Below, piece after piece: positions 7,793 through 16,831 of a DNA stretch of 31,465 bases (positions are counted from its first letter, which is position 1; every line of letters starts with the position of its first letter). The stretch is taken from contig JAZDIP010000096.1 in NCBI GenBank assembly GCA_043804925.1, positions 1-31,465 of the forward strand, read 5' to 3'. Origin of the DNA: ChocPot-Mid sp043804925 (GTDB lineage Bacteria; Bacteroidota; Ignavibacteria; Kapaibacteriales; UBA2268). Position numbers and translations under genes: made by a program. A model generated the notes under the pieces. That model was not told where the DNA came from and did no database searches. It was given only the letters and a program-made list of their open reading frames with translations.

Positions 7793-9160
7793 TTACGCCG
7801 TCTGAACCAATGTCTCCGAAGAATTCCTTCTTCCGTGTACAATATTCGGTGCCCTGAAAGTGCGTTTTTCTTTTACTGCTTTTTCAAATTCGTCACGGAA
7901 TTTATTAACAAAGCCACCGGTAACAGGAGAGAAATCACCTTTAACAGGCCAAGCCGCTGCATCACCCAATGCACAAATTGTATTTCCTTCGATTTGCTGA
8001 GCTATTGATAATAATAAATCTATATCGCTGAGCGAACCTTCGCCATTATTTATTCTCTTTAAGATTTTTTCCATCCAACCGCAACCTTCACGGCATGGAG
8101 TACATTGTCCGCAGGATTCATGATGATAAAAATGAATTAATCTCAGCATTACTTTCACAATGTCGGTATCTTCATCCATTATGATAATTCCACCTGTCCC
8201 TATATGCGTTCCGAGTGGCTTTAAGGATTCTTCGTCCATTCTTACTCCTTCGATTTCATCACCTCTAAGCGGAGGCATTGATGAACCACCGGGTATTACT
8301 GCTTTAATTTTTTTATCTCCGCGAACTCCTCCGCAAACATTATAAATTATATCAGTCAATAAAGTACCTGATGGTAATTCATATACTCCGGGTTTATTGA
8401 CATGTCCGCTAACTCCGTAAAGTAATGTCCCGGGATGACCGGATGCTCCGATTTTAGAAAATGCTTCACCACCCATCTCGATGATTTTTGGAATATTTGT
8501 AATTGTCTCAACATTATTAACTGTTGTCGGTTTTTTCCATAGGCCGCTTTGAGCCGGGAATGGTGGACGTATTCTCGGATATCCCCTGTCTCCTTCTATA
8601 GAAGTCATCTGCGAAGTTTCTTCTCCACAAATGTAAGCACCTGCACCTGAATGTATATAAAAATCAAGACGGAAATCAATTTTCAATTGCTCTTTTAAGC
8701 TTTTCTGAAGTTTATCACCTAACAAACCTCTTTCGTATGCTTCGTCAATTGCAGTTTGTAAAATCTTTTGCCATTTGTGATATTCTCCACGGATATAAAT
8801 ATATGCAGTTTGTACGCCCATAGCATAACACGCAATCAATGTTCCTTCGATTAATTGATGCGGATTGAATTCAAATATTTGCCTGTCCTTGAATGAACCG
8901 GGCTCCGATTCGTCACCATTTACACAAAGATATTTAGTAAGACTTCTGTCTTTTGGCATAAATGACCATTTTAATCCTGTTGGGAAAGCCGCTCCGCCAC
9001 GCCCCCTCAATCCTGATTTCTTGACTTCGTTTATTACTTCATCAGGTGTCATTCGGACTGCTTTTCTAAATGAATTATATCCTCCATTTTTTACATAGAC
9101 ATCAAATTGGTGCAAATCCGGTATATCCGGCAGCAAAAGTTTTGGGCTGTCTTCAAACAT
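7793..9160 (-). CDS. nuoF: NADH-quinone oxidoreductase subunit F (NADH/FMN-binding 51-kDa subunit)
   Basis: NuoF binds NADH and FMN and passes electrons to a [4Fe-4S] cluster in complex I, at the cytoplasmic tip of its peripheral arm. The glycine-rich NADH/FMN motif G-R-G-G-A-A-F-P-T-G-L-K-W lies near residue 53. N-G-D-E-S-E-P-G-S-F-K-D-R and G-A-G-A-Y-I-C-G-E-E-T complete the flavin site. Cluster ligands C350, C353 and C356 (in S-C-G-Q-C-T-P-C-R-E-G-C) and C396 (in T-I-C-A-L-G-D) are all present. The 455-residue length is normal. NuoF-like subunits also occur in NAD-linked hydrogenases and formate dehydrogenases, but those usually carry extra ferredoxin-like domains that are absent here. No nuoE or nuoG lies beside it: the gene stands alone, with a 267-bp gap upstream, which is unusual. 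Confidence 0.92.
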   Translation of the reverse strand: MFEDSPKLLLPDIPDLHQFDVYVKNGGYNSFRKAVRMTPDEVINEVKKSGLRGRGGAAFPTGLKWSFMPKDRSLTKYLCVNGDESEPGSFKDRQIFEFNPHQLIEGTLIACYAMGVQTAYIYIRGEYHKWQKILQTAIDEAYERGLLGDKLQKSLKEQLKIDFRLDFYIHSGAGAYICGEETSQMTSIEGDRGYPRIRPPFPAQSGLWKKPTTVNNVETITNIPKIIEMGGEAFSKIGASGHPGTLLYGVSGHVNKPGVYELPSGTLLTDIIYNVCGGVRGDKKIKAVIPGGSSMPPLRGDEIEGVRMDEESLKPLGTHIGTGGIIIMDEDTDIVKVMLRLIHFYHHESCGQCTPCREGCGWMEKILKRINNGEGSLSDIDLLLSIAQQIEGNTICALGDAAAWPVKGDFSPVTGGFVNKFRDEFEKAVKEKRTFRAPNIVHGRRNSSETLVQTA

Positions 9161-9252
9161 AATATTCTATATTCCTATTTAATTAATTATATGCATTTTC
9201 CATAAAAAATAAAATTAGTGAATTTGCGATAAATTTCCTAAAAAATTAATTC

Positions 9253-9332
9253 AGTTCAATAAGTTAAAAAAGTTTGTAAAGTTTAAAAGTTCATAAGGTT
9301 CGTAAAGATTATTAAGTTTTTTATGAATTTAA
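9253..9332 (+). repeat. Degenerate nonanucleotide tandem repeat
   Basis: About nine units of 9 bp, consensus near AGTTYRTAA (for example AGTTTGTAA, AGTTCATAA, GGTTCGTAA), with one 8-bp slip around 9287. It fills much of the 267-bp gap between the divergent nuoF and secreted-protein genes. The period differs from the 7-bp family elsewhere. Confidence 0.6.
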
Positions 9333-9427
9333 TACAATAGTAAAAAATACTATTTTATCAATATTATTTGCATTTTTGAGATTTTTGATTTAACTTTTAT
9401 TTTTATTTTTAACATTTATTATAATGA

Positions 9428-12400
9428 ATGCGACATATAATTACGATATTAACTATTTTATTAATAAATTTTGAAGCTTTTTTACCGAAAAGTTTAGCTT
9501 CAGAACTTGGTTCTGCTTACGAAGGAAAACATTTCTTTATTGGTTTTATGCAAAACGAGATATATAAAGATAATTATCAAACTTTACAGATACACATTGT
9601 AAGTAATTATCCGGCTGATATAATTGTTAAGGTACCAAATGAAACGGATAAATATTATTCTTTACAGTCAGATTCAATTCTAAAAATTATAATAAATGAT
9701 AATATGGAAATAATTGAAAATGAAAGTATTGTAAAAAAATCTGTAGAAATAATTTCCACAGTACCGGTATTGGTCTATGCTTTTAACAGTAAGGAGAATA
9801 CAAGTGATTGTTTTACTGCAGTTCCCGTATCACAGTGGGGGAATGAATATGTGGCTATGTCCGTTCCTAACGATCAATATTTAGCTACTTTTATTTATTT
9901 CCGTGATTACAGAGGGTATATTGATTCTACCTATTTAATACCGCGTAAAAGTGAATTTTTAATCCTGGCTTCAGAAGACGACACAAGAGTTGAATTTATT
10001 CCTAAAAGTATAACTCAAAGTTTAAGACAGAAAGACCAGCCCACAAATGTAACATTGAATGCAGGAGATTGTTATTTGGTTCAGTCTTATGATTTTCCAG
10101 TTACTTATGGAGATTTGACTGGTTCAATCATCAAAAGCGATAAACCGGTAGGTGTTATATCAGGTCATGTCAGGACTGCTATACCTCAATTAATGTCTGA
10201 TTATCAATGGGAATCAAAAGACCACATAGCAGCCATGCTAACACCGACCTCTTCCTGGGGGAGAAAATTCTATTCAGTACCTTTTGGATTTCATGATGGA
10301 GGAGACCTATTTAGAATAACCTGCTTTGAACAAAACACTTATTTTACGGTGGAAACATCAGATACTGTTCTAAGTGGATTGCTTTCTGAAATGGGTGATT
10401 TTGCACAATTTGCCGGAATCAACAAACCTGCTATTTGGACATCGAACAATCCGGTGCAAATCGGTCAATATATGATGAGAATTGGCGGGTATGATGACAA
10501 TTATGATTATGACCCTTCTCTGGTTATATTACCCCCCGCAGAGCAATTTGTCCAAAAAATGGTTTTCCAAACTGTAAATAATGGATTAAAAAATCCGCTA
10601 CAATATGAAGGTTATGAAATTTATCTCATCGCAGACTATGAAGCATTAAATACTTTAAAACTTGACGATTATTTAGTTACGAATATTATTACTTATATTT
10701 ACGACAATATTTTCCCGGATGCAGCATATTTTTGGGTGCGTTTACCTATAACGGAAGGTAAACATATTTTAACTTGTGATTCAGGCAGGTTTTCAGGTGT
10801 AGCTTATGGTTATGGAAATTTCGATTCCTATGCCTTAACATTGGGTTCGTCGCTTTCAAATCCATTTACGGCGGATTCCATTTCACCTGTGATTGCTGTT
10901 GAGGAGTATTGCGGTAATATTTCAGGAACTATTACTGAACTGCATGACCCTGATGCTTCGGGATTACTCTTTGCAGTTATGACAGGAGAAAGTTATAATT
11001 ATTCATTTAATCTTTCACCAAAAATCATGGATGCAACATATTCGGCAACTTTCACAGCCAGACCTGTTGACGTAATGAAAGATGGCAAATTTGTTTTGGA
11101 GTATCGCGACAAAAACGGTAATGGTCAAAACTATACCTTTAATTATAACGGCATCAAATTCAATGTTCCGGGTACAATAAGTCTGGGTTTAGTTGAAAAA
11201 GGCGATACCAATTGTCTCGGTTATGCAATCAAAGTCGGTGGAAAAAAACCGGTACTACTCGATTCGATTGCTTTATCCGGTGTTGATGACAATCGTTTTG
11301 TTCTCAACATTAAAACTCCACTTCCTGCTGAATTATATCCCGGCGAAGAATTTGAATTTGAAATTTGTTTCCATCCGGATAGTTCTTTTGATGACCTCAA
11401 TCAAAAATTATTATTTTATTTCGATTGCAACAGGTATGATTCATTGATGATTTTTGCAATGGTTAGGTATCCCGAATTACAATTTATCGGTTATGATTTT
11501 GGAGAAGTCTGTTTGGGCGATACGAGTTGGGGAGAAATACAAATTATCAATACAGGGAATGTTCCGGCAGTTATTGATTCAGTTTATGAAATCGTAGTTA
11601 ATAGTCAATTCGATATAATTTTAAGGAATCAGGATGGCTCATTGATTTTACCTGACACATTACGTCCTGGCGATATCCTTGCACTTAAAACAAGATTCCT
11701 TCCACTTTACAAAGGTTCTGTCGAAAGGATTGTTTCAGTAAAAAACGATTTAAGTATTTCAAACGAAATAAAAATTACCGGAACAGGTATAGCTCCATTT
11801 GTTAATTCCATACTTGTTGACTGGGGGAAAAGAAGAGTGGGCTCGGTAAATGATACAACAGTTTACTTATACAATACCGGGGAATGTGTCGCAGATATCT
11901 CTTACAACGGTTCTGACGGCAATACGATACCTTTTATGACAGACAGTATATCAAACATCAAGGATTCAATTTATGTAAATGACAGTTTAAGTTTATTTTT
12001 ATCTTTCAAACCAGGCCAATTGCAATTTTCACAACTTGTTTCTTTTTTCTTTGTGGATTCTCCTGGACATGATTTGGTAGCTGTTACAAAAAAGGGTGAG
12101 GGTACTTTACCGGTAATTGTTCCCGTCAATATTGAGTTTGACACAATACCCATTTTTTCTTATACTGATTCACTAAGTATTATTTTACAAAGTAAGGGTA
12201 ACGAAAGATTGTGGATTGATTTTAAATCCCTATCCGGAGATGACAGCTGCTTTATTATTAACAATGGGGATTTGTCAATACTACAAAATAGATATATAGA
12301 ACCGGATTCGCTTTTAATTATTCCAATCAGGTTCAATCCGCAAAAACTCGGTTTCAGCGAAATGGCAATAACATTAAGCCACGATGCTTTTCCTGCATTT

Positions 12401-13477
12401 AAAACAGATGATACATTGATTTATATTACCGGAAACAGCATTGAAGTTGATACATTAAGCCCGGACATTAGTTTCGAGGATAATCTTGTTTATATGCCCT
12501 GTAATGATGATGAATTGCCGGTGTATATTAAAAATGACGGTAATGTTGAATTGTCGCTCGATTCACTTGAATTGTTTACTAAAGATATTGATGCACAATG
12601 GTTAATTGATTATCCTTTACCTATAATGCTCGAACCTGATACTCTTATTGAATTAAAAGTGAAAGTTTTTCCGAAAGCGAATGTATCAGGAAAATTAAGT
12701 GTTCGTGCCGTTTTCAATGATACTATTCCATTTCAAACTGAAGACATTGAAATAATTACAGAAGTATCACCATTGAGGATTAATGAGTTTGGACTTTTGG
12801 AATATAATATTGGCGACACCGGTAGTATGGTTCTTAGCGGAAAATTTCCCCACAGTTCTCAAATTCCTGTTGACTTTGATATTGAAATCCAATTACAGGA
12901 AAAATATATGTATTTGATGAATAAAAATCCCAAATTGGAGATAATTAGTGGTTTCGATACTGTAAGACATGATTTACCTTTAGTACAAACATTAAATAAA
13001 ATATTCGGAAATACAAAGAATGAAATAATTATAAATGATTCTTGCGAATGGCGTCTCAATTTAGAGTTTCTCTGCCTTTTGTCCGATAAAAGACAAACTG
13101 ATATTGTTGTCAAAGCAAATTCCCGGAACTGTTATTCATTAACTGAAGAATCAGCTTTTTTAAATTTCCTGGGAGTATGTTCTTTCAATATACGGCAGGT
13201 GATTTTTAACGAGTTTGAAACTTTTGATGCAGAAATATATCCGAATCCGGCAAATGAAGAATTATGTATAAAAATTAATTTATATTCGGATAATTGGATT
13301 TTTCTTAGTATTTTTGACCAAAATGGAAAAAAAATTTTACAAAATGAAAATTTATATTTGAAAAAAGGTTCACATTCTCTTATATTTGAACTTATGCCAA
13401 TGGCAAGTGGAGTTTATATGTTGTCCGTAAGGACAAAATTAAGTATGAAGAATATAAAATTTATCATAACTAAATAA
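9428..13477 (+). CDS. Large T9SS-secreted surface protein with IgGFc-binding-like N-terminal region and ASH-like repeats
   Basis: The 1349-residue protein starts with a signal peptide (cleavage near S-L-A-S, residues 21-25). Residues about 27-490 resemble the IgGFc-binding N-terminal domain: G-K-H-F-F-I-G-F-M-Q, P-V-L-V-Y-A-F-N-S-K with T-A-V-P-V-S-Q-W-G-N-E-Y, then S-D-K-P-V-G-V-I-S-G-H. The middle (about 580-1240) is a series of beta-sandwich domains of choice-of-anchor-D/ASH type, with recurring I-N-T-G-N-V-P-like and R-P-G-D motifs. The last 80 residues form a type A T9SS sorting domain, opening I-Y-P-N-P-A-N-E and ending with G-V-Y-M-L-S-V then K-F-I-I-T-K. It should therefore cross the outer membrane through T9SS and stay on the surface. 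An adhesive role is inferred. The start is ATG at 9428. The next gene begins 14 bp downstream, so they share an operon. Confidence 0.82.
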   Translation: MRHIITILTILLINFEAFLPKSLASELGSAYEGKHFFIGFMQNEIYKDNYQTLQIHIVSNYPADIIVKVPNETDKYYSLQSDSILKIIINDNMEIIENESIVKKSVEIISTVPVLVYAFNSKENTSDCFTAVPVSQWGNEYVAMSVPNDQYLATFIYFRDYRGYIDSTYLIPRKSEFLILASEDDTRVEFIPKSITQSLRQKDQPTNVTLNAGDCYLVQSYDFPVTYGDLTGSIIKSDKPVGVISGHVRTAIPQLMSDYQWESKDHIAAMLTPTSSWGRKFYSVPFGFHDGGDLFRITCFEQNTYFTVETSDTVLSGLLSEMGDFAQFAGINKPAIWTSNNPVQIGQYMMRIGGYDDNYDYDPSLVILPPAEQFVQKMVFQTVNNGLKNPLQYEGYEIYLIADYEALNTLKLDDYLVTNIITYIYDNIFPDAAYFWVRLPITEGKHILTCDSGRFSGVAYGYGNFDSYALTLGSSLSNPFTADSISPVIAVEEYCGNISGTITELHDPDASGLLFAVMTGESYNYSFNLSPKIMDATYSATFTARPVDVMKDGKFVLEYRDKNGNGQNYTFNYNGIKFNVPGTISLGLVEKGDTNCLGYAIKVGGKKPVLLDSIALSGVDDNRFVLNIKTPLPAELYPGEEFEFEICFHPDSSFDDLNQKLLFYFDCNRYDSLMIFAMVRYPELQFIGYDFGEVCLGDTSWGEIQIINTGNVPAVIDSVYEIVVNSQFDIILRNQDGSLILPDTLRPGDILALKTRFLPLYKGSVERIVSVKNDLSISNEIKITGTGIAPFVNSILVDWGKRRVGSVNDTTVYLYNTGECVADISYNGSDGNTIPFMTDSISNIKDSIYVNDSLSLFLSFKPGQLQFSQLVSFFFVDSPGHDLVAVTKKGEGTLPVIVPVNIEFDTIPIFSYTDSLSIILQSKGNERLWIDFKSLSGDDSCFIINNGDLSILQNRYIEPDSLLIIPIRFNPQKLGFSEMAITLSHDAFPAFKTDDTLIYITGNSIEVDTLSPDISFEDNLVYMPCNDDELPVYIKNDGNVELSLDSLELFTKDIDAQWLIDYPLPIMLEPDTLIELKVKVFPKANVSGKLSVRAVFNDTIPFQTEDIEIITEVSPLRINEFGLLEYNIGDTGSMVLSGKFPHSSQIPVDFDIEIQLQEKYMYLMNKNPKLEIISGFDTVRHDLPLVQTLNKIFGNTKNEIIINDSCEWRLNLEFLCLLSDKRQTDIVVKANSRNCYSLTEESAFLNFLGVCSFNIRQVIFNEFETFDAEIYPNPANEELCIKINLYSDNWIFLSIFDQNGKKILQNENLYLKKGSHSLIFELMPMASGVYMLSVRTKLSMKNIKFIITK

Positions 13478-13491
13478 TAGAAGGTTAAACT

Positions 13492-14334
13492 ATGAAGATT
13501 CGTTTACTTCCTTTAGCAGTAGCAATATTGATGCTGGCTTATGTTGTTGAAGTACATGCACAGGATGCAGATGCTAACCCATTAGGACCCGGTGAAGCCG
13601 GTACTAAAATATTTTTGGGACCCTGTCTCGGTTACAACAGTGTAAGTCATTCCACAGCAAAACTTGCTACTTTTGCAGGAGATAGGTATTGCCCTTCTTT
13701 TGAAGGTGGAACAGGGCAAGGTTTTTATGTAGGTCTGACCTACGAACATCATTTAGGTAAGAAAAAGGAGGAGTCCACTTCTTCGATAATTGGACGCCTA
13801 ATTTACAGTATGTACCCCGGCAGTATGAAGCAGGTAGGAGATAAATTTCCTTCGCTGATTCCTGTTGACGATGCGATAGACCCGTCAGGTGTTTCTATTA
13901 CTGATTCAGAAACGGAACATACGGTTGACATAACATACAATGTATTATCATTGGAAGTAATGTTCAAACAAAATCTGTCTTTGGATGTTCCTCTTGGATT
14001 TACCGCAGGACCAACTTTTGAGTACCCAATTCAAAAACAAGTCTTACAGGAGTACAATATCCTTTCACCACCAGATGTAAAATTTGCAAAAGTTGATAAA
14101 TACGATTATAAGAATAATGATAGAACAGTAATCGTAAAAGATGGTGACATTGATAATGCTTCTCCAATTAGGATTGGTATTAAGTTTGGACTTCAATACG
14201 AAATAATCATCGGTGAAGGTTACTATATTGTCCCTGCCGTTTTTTATAATTGGAGTTTACTCAATGTCAAGACTGATGAAACCTACAGGATTAATGCTTT
14301 CCAGGTTGGTGTTGATATAAGATTCGCATTATAA
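13492..14334 (+). CDS. Outer-membrane beta-barrel protein
   Basis: A signal peptide ends at V-H-A-Q (residue 24), with cleavage before D-A-D. The rest alternates polar and aromatic residues in strand-like stretches, for example G-F-Y-V-G-L-T-Y-E-H-H-L-G and I-G-I-K-F-G-L-Q-Y-E-I. It ends in a terminal strand, V-G-V-D-I-R-F-A-L, of the kind recognised by the BAM machinery. The length of 280 residues suits an 8-10 strand barrel. It is co-oriented with and 14 bp from the large T9SS-secreted protein, and AGAAGG precedes its ATG. Its body is homologous to that of the beta-barrel gene at 28641, which carries a different N-terminus. The function is unknown; a partner or anchor for the secreted protein is speculation from position. 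Confidence 0.75.
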   Translation: MKIRLLPLAVAILMLAYVVEVHAQDADANPLGPGEAGTKIFLGPCLGYNSVSHSTAKLATFAGDRYCPSFEGGTGQGFYVGLTYEHHLGKKKEESTSSIIGRLIYSMYPGSMKQVGDKFPSLIPVDDAIDPSGVSITDSETEHTVDITYNVLSLEVMFKQNLSLDVPLGFTAGPTFEYPIQKQVLQEYNILSPPDVKFAKVDKYDYKNNDRTVIVKDGDIDNASPIRIGIKFGLQYEIIIGEGYYIVPAVFYNWSLLNVKTDETYRINAFQVGVDIRFAL

Positions 14335-14354
14335 AGTTGTTGTTTTTTATTTTT

Positions 14355-14390
14355 GCGTCTGTAAATTTATTTTTACAGACGCTTTTTTTT
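14355..14390 (+). terminator. Strong intrinsic terminator after the beta-barrel gene
   Basis: GCGTCTGTAAA (14355-14365) pairs perfectly with TTTACAGACGC (14372-14382) around a 6-base loop, and eight T residues follow. It begins 20 bp after the beta-barrel stop codon and closes the 9428-14334 operon. Confidence 0.93.
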
Positions 14391-14429
14391 GCTTAATTTT
14401 GATTTGATATTATTTAATCAGGAGATTTG

Positions 14430-14948
14430 ATGGAAGTTTTGTGGGCTGCTTGGCGTTCAAAGTATATACAAGGATTCAAGAACGGGAAAACCGACCCGAA
14501 TAACAATCCCTGTTTCATTTGCGAAGCAGGTAATTCTGTTGGTAAGGATAAAGAAATGTTGGTTGTAGAAAGAAAAAAACATTGCTTTGTTATGTTAAAT
14601 AAATTTCCATACAACGGTGGTCATGCTTTGGTTGCACCGAACAGGCATGTTTCCGGATTGGAGGATTTATCCGATGAAGAAATGCTCGAAATGATGCAGG
14701 CAGTTAAAGAAACTACTAATGCCTTGAATGCGATGAGTCATCCGCACGGCTACAACATAGGTATCAATATTGGCAGAGTTGCAGGAGCCGGTTTGCCGGG
14801 GCATTTGCATATACATATTGTTCCACGATGGCACGGCGATACAAGTTATATGTCTGTTACAGCCGACACAAAAGTAGTTTCACAATCGCTCGAGGAAACA
14901 CAGGTGTTGCTGTCTAAGGCGTTCCAATCCATAAAAGATAATTCTTGA
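14430..14948 (+). CDS. HIT family nucleotide hydrolase/transferase
   Basis: The histidine triad H-L-H-I-H-I-V lies at residues 125-131, with the alternating histidines H125, H127 and H129. It is preceded by G-A-G-L-P-G and followed by P-R-W-H-G-D, as in the HIT branch near Ap4A phosphorylase. The N-terminal part has C-F-I-C-E-A-G, a half zinc site common in this branch, and F-P-Y-N-G-G-H-A-L-V-A-P. These cytoplasmic enzymes act on nucleoside phosphoramidates or dinucleoside polyphosphates; the exact substrate is open. The start is the ATG at 14430, set by CAGGAG 6-11 bases upstream; a TTG one codon earlier is less likely. It lies 19 bp from rsmA, in an apparent operon. Confidence 0.93.
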   Translation: MEVLWAAWRSKYIQGFKNGKTDPNNNPCFICEAGNSVGKDKEMLVVERKKHCFVMLNKFPYNGGHALVAPNRHVSGLEDLSDEEMLEMMQAVKETTNALNAMSHPHGYNIGINIGRVAGAGLPGHLHIHIVPRWHGDTSYMSVTADTKVVSQSLEETQVLLSKAFQSIKDNS

Positions 14949-14967
14949 TAAATATAATTTATTTACT

Positions 14968-15816
14968 GTGGAAAAAATTTCACCAAAAAAGTCGCTCGGT
15001 CAAAATTTTCTTGTAGATAAAAATATTTCGAGAAAAATTGCCGATTCACTCGATTGCAAACCTGATGATGTTATAATCGAAATTGGTTGTGGTACAGGAG
15101 CGTTGACAGAGCAATTACTTGACAGGAATCCAAAATATTTGTTTTCTGTTGACATCGACAAAAGGGCAATTGATGCAGTTAAACTTACACTTTCAAAAAC
15201 CGTATACAACAATTATGAACTCATTCATTCCGATATAAGGAATATTCAAATTCTTGATTTAATAAAAAAAGAAAATAAAACCAATATAAGATTTAAAGTT
15301 ATCGGGAATATTCCATATAACATTTCCGGAGATATTCTTTTCTGGCTTTTTACACAAAGGCATTTGATTGATAAAGCAATAATAATGATGCAAAAAGAAG
15401 TGGTACAACGGCTGACAGCGAAACCAAACAGCAAATTATATGGTATTACGACAGTGGCAATGAACTTGACAAGTGATTGCAAAGCATTATTTAACGTCAG
15501 TCCAAAATGTTTTTATCCTGTTCCGAAAGTTACTTCTACTGTGCTCGAGATAATTCCCGGTAAAGACAAATTTGCAGGTGTCGAATTTGACGATGTTATG
15601 ACATTAGTTAAAGCCGCTTTTAATCAAAGACGAAAAGTCCTGAAAAACGCACTTTTCGGTTATTTTCAAAATTCGGGAATAAGTATCGATGATATTTCAA
15701 AAACAGCTCCAAGAGAAATTTCGGTCATGTTCTCAAAAAGAGCAGAACAACTGAATGTACAAGATTATATTTCGTTATACAATTATTTTGAATCAATTAA
15801 AAAGGAAATCAAATAA
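14968..15816 (+). CDS. rsmA: 16S rRNA (adenine1518-N6/adenine1519-N6)-dimethyltransferase
   Basis: RsmA (KsgA) uses S-adenosylmethionine to dimethylate two adjacent adenines in helix 45 of 16S rRNA, late in small-subunit assembly. The sequence opens K-K-S-L-G-Q-N-F-L-V-D, has the cofactor motif I-E-I-G-C-G-T-G-A-L-T and the acidic V-D-I-D-K-R. It also has the catalytic N-I-P-Y-N-I-S motif of N6-adenine methyltransferases and the C-terminal F-N-Q-R-R-K-V-L-K-N-A-L element. The length of 282 residues is normal. The start is GTG at 14968, giving M-E-K-I-S; no nearer ATG fits the conserved N-terminus. The following PAP2 gene begins 2 bp after its stop. Confidence 0.97.
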   Translation: MEKISPKKSLGQNFLVDKNISRKIADSLDCKPDDVIIEIGCGTGALTEQLLDRNPKYLFSVDIDKRAIDAVKLTLSKTVYNNYELIHSDIRNIQILDLIKKENKTNIRFKVIGNIPYNISGDILFWLFTQRHLIDKAIIMMQKEVVQRLTAKPNSKLYGITTVAMNLTSDCKALFNVSPKCFYPVPKVTSTVLEIIPGKDKFAGVEFDDVMTLVKAAFNQRRKVLKNALFGYFQNSGISIDDISKTAPREISVMFSKRAEQLNVQDYISLYNYFESIKKEIK

Positions 15817-15818
15817 AA

Positions 15819-16745
15819 ATGAATCCGAATAAATTTTATAATGTGAACATTTCCCTTCAGGTAACGGATTATTATCATTTGTTTATGCTGATATTTTATA
15901 TTATTTGTTCTGTTCTTTTTATCGGTTCCGTTAACAGCCCTTTTTTCTTTATTACGGCAAATATTTCACTTTGCATTATGATTGTAGTTCTATCCATAAT
16001 GAGTAACAGAATACAGGACAATCGAAATTTTAAACTTTTCCAAAGAGTACTCATGGCACCGCTTGTCTTTTTTATTTATTCACAGGTTCAGGAATATATC
16101 AGATTCGTTAATCCTTATGAATTTGATGATGTATTAATTGTATGGGACAGATTTTTGTTTGGTTGTAATCCGACTGTTTGGTTGCATAGGATTTCCTTTC
16201 CTTCCTTAACGGAATTTTTACAAATTTCATACATGACATATTTTTTAATGCCGTTAATTCATGGCATTGAACTTCATTTCAGAAATGATGATAAAGTATT
16301 TAATCAATTTGCAGGATTGATTATTTTTTGTTTTTATCTTTCTTATCTCCTATATTTTTTTATGCCGGCTGTTGGTCCGAGATTCACTTTACATGAGTTT
16401 AGTTTGACCTCATTTGAAATACCAGGACTTTGGCTGACAGATACCCTTCGGGAAATAGTAAATCAAGGTGGTGGAATTCCATCGGGAGCATTGAATCCTG
16501 AGCTTTATGTTAATCGGGATTGTATGCCAAGCGGGCATACGATGATGACTTTGATGAATATGATTTTAGCTTTCCGGTTAAAATCAAAATTTAGGTGGGT
16601 GTTTTTAATTTTCGGTGTCAGCTTGATATTCGGTACTGTTTATTTAAGGTATCATTATGTAGTTGATATAATTGCAGGTATCATTTTCTGCTTTTTAGCA
16701 TTATGGATTGAACCAAAAATTAGCAAGATGATAAAGAAAGTATAA
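15819..16745 (+). CDS. PAP2-superfamily membrane phosphatase/phosphotransferase (Aur1/Ipt1-like branch)
   Basis: The 308-residue protein has about six hydrophobic transmembrane stretches. The catalytic motifs of the PAP2 superfamily follow in order: F-M-P-A-V-G-P-R near residue 185, M-P-S-G-H-T-M-M at 236-243 with H240, and R-Y-H-Y-V-V-D at 277-283 with H279 and D283. The R-Y-H-x3-D form and the P-x-x-G-P-R first motif point to the branch that includes inositol-phosphorylceramide synthases rather than undecaprenyl-pyrophosphate phosphatases. It probably acts on lipid phosphates or transfers a phospho-head group at the outer face of the inner membrane. The ATG sits 2 bp after rsmA, so translation is likely coupled. 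The substrate is not determinable. Confidence 0.85.
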   Translation: MNPNKFYNVNISLQVTDYYHLFMLIFYIICSVLFIGSVNSPFFFITANISLCIMIVVLSIMSNRIQDNRNFKLFQRVLMAPLVFFIYSQVQEYIRFVNPYEFDDVLIVWDRFLFGCNPTVWLHRISFPSLTEFLQISYMTYFLMPLIHGIELHFRNDDKVFNQFAGLIIFCFYLSYLLYFFMPAVGPRFTLHEFSLTSFEIPGLWLTDTLREIVNQGGGIPSGALNPELYVNRDCMPSGHTMMTLMNMILAFRLKSKFRWVFLIFGVSLIFGTVYLRYHYVVDIIAGIIFCFLALWIEPKISKMIKKV

Positions 16746-16831
16746 TTATAAAATAAGAATGAAAAAGAATTTTATATTTTTGTTATATAGATTTATTAAA
16801 GAATAAAGAAATATAAATAAGTGGTGTATTT

